Made by a program: the position numbers and the translations under genes | The notes under the pieces: model-generated | Told to the model about the DNA's origin: nothing | Database searches by the model: none | What the model saw: only the letters and a program-made list of their open reading frames with translations | NCBI GenBank assembly: GCA_016712345.1 | Contig: JADJRH010000011.1 | Coordinates: forward strand, 2,790,001-2,854,000 | Direction of reading: 5' to 3' | Length of the DNA: 64,000 nucleotides | From: Polyangiaceae bacterium | Lineage (GTDB): Bacteria > Myxococcota_A > Polyangia > Polyangiales > Polyangiaceae | In this document: piece by piece, positions 52,656-60,161 of the stretch | Layout: the number at the start of each line of letters is the position of its first letter | How positions within the stretch are numbered: the stretch's first letter is position 1

Positions 52656-53186
52656 ATGCACCATCTCGCCCCACTTCGTGCGCCAGGTTCCAGCTCACTC
52701 CCCGGCCCGACAAGGGTGGCTCAGCGGTGGATAACCGCCTTTGCGCTCTCGGTTGGGCTGCTCGGCTCGACCGCGTGCGCGGGTGGCAATGGGGTTGGGT
52801 CGCCGGATCCTGCAGCAACGTCAGCGGCAGCGGTGACCGCTGCGGGGCCGCTCGTCATGAAGCCCGGCGGCGCCGCAATCGAGGTCGCGGGCACGGCGCG
52901 AGGGGACGGGCGCATGCCGCCCTGCGAGGGAAACATCCCCAGCGCGGCGCAGTTTCAGATGGAACTGCCAGAGAACATGCTCGCGATGACCGTGGAAGTC
53001 GAAGGCGAGCGCCTCACCCTGCTCGTTCGCGCGGGCCAGGGCAAGTGGTGCGGCAAGGCCGACGGGGGAAAAGTCGCCGTGGGCCGCGGCGCGTGGACAA
53101 AAGGCACCTACGAGATCTTTGTTGGTACGGAAGAGGCCGGCGGAGCGCGTCCGTTCAAGCTGAAGATCAGTGAAGTTCCGCGCTAA
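52656..53186 (+). CDS. Lipoprotein, unknown function
   Basis: 176 residues from ATG 52656, or 156 from the GTG at 52716 (VAQRWITAFALSVGLLGSTAC), which gives a better signal peptide; neither has a clear SD. Lipobox GSTAC; the mature part has MKPGGAAIEVAGTARGDGRMPPCEGNIP, a beta pattern (LAMTVEVEGERLTLLVRA), one CGK segment, and ends PFKLKISEVPR. It resembles the PPC-like (bacterial pre-peptidase C-terminal) fold in layout, but this is uncertain. Located directly before the 33-base repeat array. Confidence 0.6.
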   Translation: MHHLAPLRAPGSSSLPGPTRVAQRWITAFALSVGLLGSTACAGGNGVGSPDPAATSAAAVTAAGPLVMKPGGAAIEVAGTARGDGRMPPCEGNIPSAAQFQMELPENMLAMTVEVEGERLTLLVRAGQGKWCGKADGGKVAVGRGAWTKGTYEIFVGTEEAGGARPFKLKISEVPR

Positions 53187-53189
53187 GCG

Positions 53190-53600
53190 GTCCACTTGAA
53201 GCGGCTGGCGGCCGGTCGGCAGCGGGTCCGAAGGGGCTGCCGATCGTTGGCAGGGCGTCGCCAAGGGGCTGCCGATCGTTTGGCAGAGGGTCGCCGAGGG
53301 GCTGCCGGCCGTTCGGCAGCGGGTCCGAAGGGGCTGCCGACCGTTCGGCGGGGCGTCCGAGGCGGCTGGCCACCGTTCGGCAGGGGGTGCGAGGCGGCTG
53401 CCGGACGTTCGGCAGCCGGTCCGAAGGGGCTGCCGGCCGTTCGGCAGGGGGTCGCCGAGGGGCTGCCGGCCGTTCGGCACGGGGTCGCCGAGGGGCTGCC
53501 GACCGTTCGGCACGGGGTCGCCGAGGGGCTGCCGGCCGTTCGGCACGGGGTCGCCGAGGGGCTGCCGACCGTTCGCAGGGCGCCCGAAAGGGGCTGGAAA
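53190..53600. repeat. Array of about 12 degenerate 33-base GC repeats
   Basis: Units of 33 bases (GGGGCTGCC-G/A-CCGTTCGGCA...GGGTCGCCGA), best conserved at 53440-53580. Because 33 is divisible by three, several frames stay open and encode 11-residue repeats on both strands (PNGRQPLGDPV on the minus strand). I treat it as non-coding. A smaller array of the same units is at 32940-33070. 53601-53819 shows no gene. Confidence 0.85.
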
Positions 53601-53819
53601 GGGGGGCGGTCCCTCTTCAGGGGCAGCCGCATTCGGTCACAAGGCCCGACGCGAAGGGTCGACACGATACAACGATGGCACCGGCTTCGTCGAACAGGGC
53701 ATGGGAATACGGATGATTCCCGTTAGCCGGGCTTGCGGGCGAACCGCCGGGCTTTGTCGGGATCTTCGGATTCAGTTGTCCATCCGCGTGACATTTTAGG
53801 GCCGATGGCGTAGGCAACC

Positions 53820-55340
53820 ATGATGGAAGGCACTTCCGGGGCACGCCCCGAGCCGAACGCGAATGCTGCCAGCATCGCCATCTATTTCGCCGAAGAAAAT
53901 CGTGCATTTGCGGTGGACTTCGAGCGCCACCTGGAGCCTCTGCGGACGGAGGGTCTACTCGCCTCTTGGAGCGAGCACCCGGTTGATCACGAAGCGGAGG
54001 GTCCAACCGGCGATCGCGATGTCGCCCCCAATGCGGACGTTGTGGTGTTGCTGGTGAGCGCATGGTTTTTGGCAAGCTCGGATGGCTCAACGGTGACTTC
54101 GAACGCGCTGCGGCGGAACATCCCTGTGGTCCCAGTGCTGGTCACACCTTCGGTTGTGGACGTCACCGAGCTGGGAGGGATCCAGAGCCTGCCCCGCAAC
54201 GGGCGACCGGTGAGCCAATGGAGGCACGCGGAGGACGCCTGGGAGGATGTGGTGGCCGGGCTTCGCGGACTTCTCACGGCCGTCGCACACGACGCCCGCC
54301 GAAGGGCGCAGTGGAGTGGGCGCGTCACGAAGGCGTCCCTCCAGCATTTCACGGTGTTCGAGGACGTAACGATCGATGCCTGTCCAGGCATCAACGTCTT
54401 TATCGGCCGTAATGCGACAGGAAAATCGCACGCTCTCAAGGCGATGTATGCGCTTCTCCGCGCGCCGCTCGTACCGAGCGAGCCAGGCGACTTTCGGGTG
54501 AAGCTCCACGCTGTGTTTCGCGGCAACCTCCGGCGAACGCCGGGACGCCATGACGACCGGGAAACCGTGCAAGTCGAGTGCGACCACGGTCAGATCCGAT
54601 GGCGGGAGGCGGACCCTGGTGACCCTTTGGAGAAGAGCCCCTCTTTTTCGGGTTCGCGCGCCATTTTCCTTCCTTCGCGAGAGGCCCTGTCGATGTATGA
54701 GGGGTTCACCAGCGCTTATGAGCGCCGGGAGCTATCTTTCGACGAGACATATTATGATCTGTGCAAAGAACTGAGCGCGCTGCCCCTCCGGGAGAAGGCA
54801 ATGGGAGCGCTCCGTCCGATACTCGCCATGCTTGAGGGCGCGCTCGGGGGCACCGTGAGCCTCGCAGGGACAAGGTTCGTGGTCCGATCGTCGCTGGGCG
54901 AATTCCAGGCTCACATGGTGGCCGAGGGCATGCGCAAGATCGCCAGCGTGGCATACCTTATCAAGAACGGCGCGCTGACGACGCAGACAATCCTCTTCTG
55001 GGACGAGCCGGAAGCGAACCTGAATCCAAAGCTCGTCACGCTTGTCGCGGAGATCCTGCGTCAGCTCGCGGGTCGAGGCGTGCAGGTCTTTCTGGCCACG
55101 CACGACTACCTGCTAGCGCGGGAAATCTCAATGGCCTCGGAGTACCGGACGCCGCCGCGGTTTGATCTGCGCTTCTTCTCCTTCCATCGCGAGAGCGAGG
55201 CGGATCCCGTACAGATCGAGGCTTCGCCCACATTCTCCGGCCTCTCGCACAATCCGATATTCGAGGAGTATTCAGCCCACTACGAACGCGAACAGGCGCT
55301 GTTCTATGCGCCCGAGCCGCCGATTGAGGGACGTTCGTGA
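53820..55340 (+). CDS. TIR-like domain fused to an OLD/ABC-type ATPase
   Basis: 506 residues. Residues about 17-155 form a TIR-like fold: ASIAIYFAEENRAFAVDFERH, then WSEHPVDHEAEG, ADVVVLLVSAWFLASS, and RRNIPVVPVLV. The catalytic Glu of TIR NADases is not at the expected place, so activity is doubtful. From about 165 an ATPase of the AAA_15/21 (OLD/PtuA-like) type follows: Walker A GRNATGKSH (about 195-203), Walker B ILFWDEPEANLNP (about 391-403) and THDYLL (about 425). In phage-defence systems such ATPases sense invaders and activate a nuclease. The stop overlaps the start of the nuclease gene (GTGA). Confidence 0.85.
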   Translation: MMEGTSGARPEPNANAASIAIYFAEENRAFAVDFERHLEPLRTEGLLASWSEHPVDHEAEGPTGDRDVAPNADVVVLLVSAWFLASSDGSTVTSNALRRNIPVVPVLVTPSVVDVTELGGIQSLPRNGRPVSQWRHAEDAWEDVVAGLRGLLTAVAHDARRRAQWSGRVTKASLQHFTVFEDVTIDACPGINVFIGRNATGKSHALKAMYALLRAPLVPSEPGDFRVKLHAVFRGNLRRTPGRHDDRETVQVECDHGQIRWREADPGDPLEKSPSFSGSRAIFLPSREALSMYEGFTSAYERRELSFDETYYDLCKELSALPLREKAMGALRPILAMLEGALGGTVSLAGTRFVVRSSLGEFQAHMVAEGMRKIASVAYLIKNGALTTQTILFWDEPEANLNPKLVTLVAEILRQLAGRGVQVFLATHDYLLAREISMASEYRTPPRFDLRFFSFHRESEADPVQIEASPTFSGLSHNPIFEEYSAHYEREQALFYAPEPPIEGRS

Positions 55341-56116
55341 CTTCGCTCGTTGAAGGGGCGCTGGTGTTCGAGTTCTCCGAGGGCTGGCTGATCGAGAAAT
55401 ACGACGAGCACGCCATCTATCGCGGCGGGGTTGAGCGCCTGAAAGATCGGCTCGTCGTGGAGGTGGATGGGCGTTCTCACGTCCTCCGGGCGGGGACCAA
55501 GGCCGTCGACTTCATCGGCCTGTGGCGCGGCGAGATCCACTTTATTGAGGTGAAGGATTTTCGCGGGCACCGTATCGAGAACAAGAAGCGACTGCGGGAT
55601 GGGGAGCTTGCGATCGAGGTGGCTGTCAAGGTGCGCGACACGATCGCGGGGCTGGTGGGAGGCTTCCAACGCACCGGCGCGCCGGAGTGGCGTCCTTTCG
55701 TCGAGGCACTGGCGCGGCACGGACGGCCACACGTTTGTCTGTGGCTCGAAGAGGATACACTGGGCAGGGCGCCCATGGAGCTTGGCCATCCGGGGCTCTC
55801 TCTCGAAAAGGAGCTGGACAAGCAACTCTCCTGGCTCGCGCCTCGTCTGCTTGTTCAGAATCGGCGCCAGACAGCGCGGCTCTCGGGTATTTCGGTACGC
55901 AGTCTGCCGGATGGAATCGTGGAACTCCGGGCTCGAATGCGACGTAACGGCTGGATCTCGATGGCCGACTACTGCTCGGCATTCGGGCTGTCTTCTCAGG
56001 CGACAGGCACACACCTCAAGGAACTTTGCGCGAGAAAGATCCTTGTCGAGACATCAGCGCCCGCGGCCGCTTATCACGCGGGGCCTCAGTGGCTCGAATG
56101 GCTCATCCCCCCGTGA
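55337..56116 (+). CDS. PD-(D/E)XK nuclease with C-terminal winged helix, partner of the TIR-ATPase
   Basis: 259 residues from a GTG that overlaps the upstream stop by four bases. The nuclease core has D58 (KAVDFIGLW) and E71-V-K73 (IHFIEVKDF): a full D-ExK site. The C-terminal third carries a winged-helix-like segment (RNGWISMADYCSAFGLSSQA, THLKELCARKILVET). The expected job is DNA (or RNA) cleavage on a signal from the ATPase. No other gene follows in the operon; the next gene is on the other strand 48 bases away. Confidence 0.85.
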   Translation: MTSLVEGALVFEFSEGWLIEKYDEHAIYRGGVERLKDRLVVEVDGRSHVLRAGTKAVDFIGLWRGEIHFIEVKDFRGHRIENKKRLRDGELAIEVAVKVRDTIAGLVGGFQRTGAPEWRPFVEALARHGRPHVCLWLEEDTLGRAPMELGHPGLSLEKELDKQLSWLAPRLLVQNRRQTARLSGISVRSLPDGIVELRARMRRNGWISMADYCSAFGLSSQATGTHLKELCARKILVETSAPAAAYHAGPQWLEWLIPP

Positions 56117-56163
56117 TGGTGGCCAAACTTCTGATGAGCGGAACCGGGCCGGGCGTAAACGCG

Positions 56164-56541
56164 TTAGGCGCCGGGGGCGCGGAGTTGTTTGCGGACTTTT
56201 TTGACAAATGTTTGGGTGCATTTGCCATGGGTAGCTTCGTGCTCGACGATTTCGATGAGGAGTTTGGTTTTGGTGGCGTTGGAGATGAAGGCGCAGCCTT
56301 GGACCTCTTTGGCCATTTGCATGCCTTCAAGCGTGGAAGGGCCGGCGGCGGCCTGGGGCTCTTTGGCTTTGTTGGGCTGGCGGTGGTGGGAAGGTTTTGT
56401 TTTGGTGACATCGCGGAGTAACCCGGTGTCTTCAGCGCGTCTACCGGTGCCGTGGCAGCCGGGACAGGTGGCAGTGGTGCCGGAGAAGGAGTTTGCGATG
56501 CGGCCGTCGCCGCCGCAGATGCCGCACGATTCACCGGGCAT
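56164..56541 (-). CDS. Small protein with DnaJ-type zinc-finger motifs
   Basis: 125 residues. The N-terminus has CGICGGDG and CPGCHGTG, the CxxCxGxG pair of DnaJ zinc fingers (one half-site pair), then a polar middle and the C-terminal segment KLLIEIVEHEATHGKCTQTFVKKVRKQL. No J domain is present. It may bind zinc and act as an adaptor. Alternative start at 56600 is unlikely (different frame). The 313 bases to the next gene (56542-56854) show no gene. Confidence 0.7.
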   Translation of the reverse strand: MPGESCGICGGDGRIANSFSGTTATCPGCHGTGRRAEDTGLLRDVTKTKPSHHRQPNKAKEPQAAAGPSTLEGMQMAKEVQGCAFISNATKTKLLIEIVEHEATHGKCTQTFVKKVRKQLRAPGA

Positions 56542-56854
56542 GGGCCCGGCGATCTACCTGTGAGGGATGTTGAGGGTTGAACATGTTTGGAAGGATACAC
56601 GATCGGGGCGTTTTGCGGGGTTTTCTTGACCGGCGGTGAGACGATTTACGGAAACCGGCGGTTTTATGGGTTTGCGTGGGGAGCGATCGGCCCGTTACAA
56701 CCGCGGCGGGCCGCGTGCCCTCGGACGAATTTACCGGAAGTGCGGCCGACGATGAGTACACAACGCGGCGCGCGGCGGAGGGGATGCATGCGTACAAAGC
56801 AGATTTTCGACGGCGGTTGGAACACTGCGGAATATGGGTTGTCTGGGCGGCTCT

Positions 56855-57712
56855 ATGAAACAGAATCGATCTTTGAATGCTGTCACTTTTGGAACGGGCG
56901 CCTCTCTTGTGCGCTATAAGCCGCTGGGTTTTGCGATGGCGGTGATCGCGGCGGTGGTGGGTTTGCCTTCGTGCGATGGCGGGGAAACGGGGGCTGGTAC
57001 CGCAGGTTCGGCGGGGGCGACCACTTCCAGTTCGTCCGCAGGGGGCAGTACAAACACGGGTGGAACGGGTGGAATGGGCGGCTCGGGGGGCATGACAACC
57101 AGCTCAACCACAACAACCACAACAACCACAACGACCACTTCCAGCTCGACAACCACGACAACCACCACGTCGTCGAGCACCACCACAACAACGTCGGGAA
57201 CGGGGGGTGGAGTGCCGATGGGGGCAAAGCGGGTGTTTGTAACGTCGAGCGTCTACACAGGCAATTTGATGGAGAACGGCAATGGTGTGGATGGGTTGGA
57301 TGGGGGTGACAAGCTGTGTCAGCTCGCGGCGGACGCGGCGGGGTTGGGTGGTCAGTGGACGGCATGGTTATCCACAACCGACGTGAATGCGATTGACCGG
57401 ATTGGGGATGTGGGGCCGTGGTATAGGTTGGATGGGGTGAAGGTGTTTAACAACAAGGCGTCGATTGTAACAACGGGTCCAGCGGTGCCGATTGATGTGG
57501 ATGAGCAGGGTGGAACTCCAATGGTCAATACGTGGACCGGCACAAAAGACACCGGGATGAAAAACCTGTTTCGGTGCAACGACTGGACAAACGATGCTCC
57601 GATTAACGGGTATGAAGGAAGCGTGGGGATCACTGCGGGGCTGAATTTCTGGACCGAAGGCCCTTCAAACCCATGTAATCTGAAAAACACGCTCTACTGT
57701 TTTGAGCAGTAG
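56855..57712 (+). CDS. DUF1554-like secreted lipoprotein with Thr-rich linker
   Basis: 285 residues from ATG 56855; an internal ATG at 56936 would give a more compact lipoprotein signal. Signal region MAVIAAVVGLPSC (Cys47 from the longer start). Then a Ser/Gly linker and a run of Thr/Ser (TTTTTTTSSS) from about 90-120. The C-terminal 165 residues contain KRVFVTSSVYTGNL, GDKLCQLAADAAGLGGQWTAW and a final Cys near LYCFEQ, the pattern of DUF1554 (C-type-lectin-like fold, first known from Leptospira). Surface protein. The linker suggests exposure away from the membrane. Confidence 0.75.
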   Translation: MKQNRSLNAVTFGTGASLVRYKPLGFAMAVIAAVVGLPSCDGGETGAGTAGSAGATTSSSSAGGSTNTGGTGGMGGSGGMTTSSTTTTTTTTTTTSSSTTTTTTTSSSTTTTTSGTGGGVPMGAKRVFVTSSVYTGNLMENGNGVDGLDGGDKLCQLAADAAGLGGQWTAWLSTTDVNAIDRIGDVGPWYRLDGVKVFNNKASIVTTGPAVPIDVDEQGGTPMVNTWTGTKDTGMKNLFRCNDWTNDAPINGYEGSVGITAGLNFWTEGPSNPCNLKNTLYCFEQ

Positions 57713-57752
57713 TGCGGACTCAGGGCACGAGATTTGCCCCTGATAACGGGCT

Positions 57753-60017
57753 GTGCGGAACATCGTTACTGGATTGACGCTTGTCGTCTTGTTGGGGTGT
57801 GGCTCCTCGCCTGCGCCTGAAACGCCCCACCCTTTTGCCTCCGCTTCGGCGAGCGCTGCGCCGCGGGCGCAAGGTTCTTCAGAATCGAGAAGCGGGCCGC
57901 CGGATACGCCGATGCGGGATGTGGTGGACACGTATTTTGGTGTTCAGGTGCATGATCCGTATCGGTGGCTGGAGGCTCAAGAAGATCCCGAGGTCAAAAC
58001 GTGGATGAAGGCGCAGGCCGATTATGCCCGGCGCACGCTGGATGGGTTGAATCATCAAAAGGAGCTTCTTGAGCGGGTGACGGCGCTCAATCAGGATACG
58101 GTGAGTGTACCGGCCGCTGAAATGTGGGGGGGTCAGGTTTTTTATAAAAAGGCGGCGCCTGGGAAGGATCAACTGAGTCTGTGGGTGCGGTCTACCCAAC
58201 CTGGCAGCAGCGAGCGAATGTTGATTGACGCGGGGGGTTTGTCCACACCTACCCAGGCAGCGACGATCGACAAGTTCTACCCGTCTCCCAATGGGCAATA
58301 TGTGGCGTACGGTGTGTCGCTTGCGGGGTCAGAAGACTTGACGCTTCGAGTGGTGGAGACGGCGAGCGGAAAGGTGTTGTCTGAAGCCATCGATCGAACG
58401 AGTTTTGTGTTCGTGTCGTGGCTTGATGAAAAGCGGTTTTTATACAATCGGTTGCCACCGCTCGCCGCGGGTGCACCTGAGAGTGAGCGTTACAAGCGAA
58501 CGCGGGTGTATGTGCACACTGTGGGGACGGATCCGAGTCAAGATGTGGCTGTTTTCGGCTGGAAAGTGGCATCAGAAATAGCTGTTCCCGAAGACGACTT
58601 TAGTGACGCGGTGGTGTTTGAGGGGGGTGATTTGGTGGTGATCCGCACGGGGGGTGGGGTTTCGCGCGAATACGATGTGTACGTTGCCAAACGAACGGAG
58701 CTGAATGGTGCCAACACCAAGTGGAAAAAGGTGTACTCGGCGGCGGAGCACGCAGTGACGGATATCGCGGTGGTTGGGCAGGACATGTATTTGTTAACCC
58801 ATCAAGGTGCGGCGCACTTTAAGGTGCTGAAGACAAGTTTGAAGAAACCTGACTTTCAAACGGCTGAAGTGGTAATTCCTGAAAGTCAGGTGATTCTGAA
58901 GGCGCTCGCGTTGGCGAAAGATGCGTTGTATGTGCAGGGGCTTGACCGCGGTGAGGGGAGGCTTTTTGCGGTTCCGATTGGAGACAAACGGGTAGGCTCA
59001 AAAACGCCGGGGGTAAACTCGCGATTTGTACAACTCGCGTTGCCGGAGCGCGGGCCTATTCGAACGTTAACGGCCGATCCAAAGGCCCGTGGGGTTATGT
59101 TTCAGCAGCGCTCGTGGACGCACGCTCAAACATGGCAGACCGCGGCGATGGGCGACGCAAAGCCAACCGATTTGGGGCTTGTTCCGGCGTCTCCGGCGGA
59201 CTTTTCGTCCATTGTCGAGGATCACCTGACGGCGGTGAGCGCTGATGGAACCAAGGTGCCTCTGACGGTTTTGTATCGGAGGGATTTGAAAAAAGATGGG
59301 AAGAATCCCGTTTGGTTGGATGCGTATGGGGCGTATGGATACTCGAATGATCCATGGTTTGACCCAACGCGGTTGGCCTGGCTTGAGCGAGGTGGGGTGT
59401 TTGCGGTGTGTCATGTTCGAGGCGGTGGAGAACTCGGCGAAGATTGGCACTTGGCGGGGGCGAAAGCGAACAAGCAGCGGGGGGTTGAAGACGACATTGC
59501 GTGTGCAGAACACCTTATTTCGCAGGGGTTTACATCAAAAGCACACCTCGGCGCGGCGGGGGCGAGCGCGGGTGGGTTAATTGTTGGAAAGGTGATTTCT
59601 GACAGGCCGGATCTGTTTGCCGCTGCGGTGATCGAGGTGGGGTTGGCCGACACGCTTCGCATGGAGTTGGAGGTGTCAGGGCCGGCAAATGTGCCGGAGT
59701 TTGGCTCAGTAAAAGTGGAGGAGCAGTTTCGGTGGCTGTACGCGTCAAGTCCGTACGCGGCGGTAAAAGATGGGGTGGACTATCCGGCGGTATTGCTCAC
59801 CGCGGGGATGCGAGACGCGCGCGTTTCGCCTTGGCAGCCGGCGAAATTTGCCGCGCGTTTGCAGCGGGCTTCGACGAGTAAAAAGCCAGTGCTGCTACGG
59901 GTAGACTACGAGGGAGGTCATCACGCGCTTCTTGTATCAAAGGCCCAGTATAGTCGCGACATGGCCGATATGTACACATTCATGTTTGCGCAAACGGCGG
60001 GCGGCGCAGACCGCTAA
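57753..60017 (+). CDS. Prolyl oligopeptidase family (S9A) lipoprotein
   Basis: 754 residues from GTG 57753. Lipobox LVVLLGC (Cys16). N-terminal propeller region from about 50 (DPYRWLE...) to 430. The alpha/beta-hydrolase domain has the catalytic Ser605 in GASAGG, Asp688 in DARVSP and His723 in GGHH, with the family block RGGGELGEDWH. Prolyl oligopeptidases cut short peptides after proline. The lipobox puts this one in the periplasm or on the surface. It is a separate transcript; the gap to the DUF1554-like gene is 40 bases, so cotranscription is possible. Confidence 0.92.
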   Translation: MRNIVTGLTLVVLLGCGSSPAPETPHPFASASASAAPRAQGSSESRSGPPDTPMRDVVDTYFGVQVHDPYRWLEAQEDPEVKTWMKAQADYARRTLDGLNHQKELLERVTALNQDTVSVPAAEMWGGQVFYKKAAPGKDQLSLWVRSTQPGSSERMLIDAGGLSTPTQAATIDKFYPSPNGQYVAYGVSLAGSEDLTLRVVETASGKVLSEAIDRTSFVFVSWLDEKRFLYNRLPPLAAGAPESERYKRTRVYVHTVGTDPSQDVAVFGWKVASEIAVPEDDFSDAVVFEGGDLVVIRTGGGVSREYDVYVAKRTELNGANTKWKKVYSAAEHAVTDIAVVGQDMYLLTHQGAAHFKVLKTSLKKPDFQTAEVVIPESQVILKALALAKDALYVQGLDRGEGRLFAVPIGDKRVGSKTPGVNSRFVQLALPERGPIRTLTADPKARGVMFQQRSWTHAQTWQTAAMGDAKPTDLGLVPASPADFSSIVEDHLTAVSADGTKVPLTVLYRRDLKKDGKNPVWLDAYGAYGYSNDPWFDPTRLAWLERGGVFAVCHVRGGGELGEDWHLAGAKANKQRGVEDDIACAEHLISQGFTSKAHLGAAGASAGGLIVGKVISDRPDLFAAAVIEVGLADTLRMELEVSGPANVPEFGSVKVEEQFRWLYASSPYAAVKDGVDYPAVLLTAGMRDARVSPWQPAKFAARLQRASTSKKPVLLRVDYEGGHHALLVSKAQYSRDMADMYTFMFAQTAGGADR

Positions 60018-60097
60018 TCTACCCATTGACCTTCCCACGTGTTTTGGGGCCCCCGCGGCCGCGCGGAGCGAAGCGAGCACGGACGCTTGGGGGGCCA

Positions 60098-60117
60098 GCC
60101 GCAGGGTTCCCTGCGGC
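60098..60117. terminator. Bidirectional hairpin between convergent genes
   Basis: A perfect nine-base inverted repeat GCCGCAGGG / CCCTGCGGC with a two-base centre lies in the 144-base gap between the convergent prolyl oligopeptidase and kinase genes. There is no T run, so factor-independent termination is only possible, not clear. The surrounding bases (60038-60130) are very GC-rich. Confidence 0.4.
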
Positions 60118-60161
60118 GGTGGGGGGCATTGATTGTGGAACGTGACGGCGGGGGGAGAAGG

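Noticed and set aside
53190..53600. CRISPR array
   Set aside because: Units are contiguous and degenerate with no unique spacers, and no cas genes are near.
53196..53726. Plus- and minus-strand frames through the 33-base repeats
   Set aside because: Open only because the repeat period is a multiple of three; no start signal or other domain.
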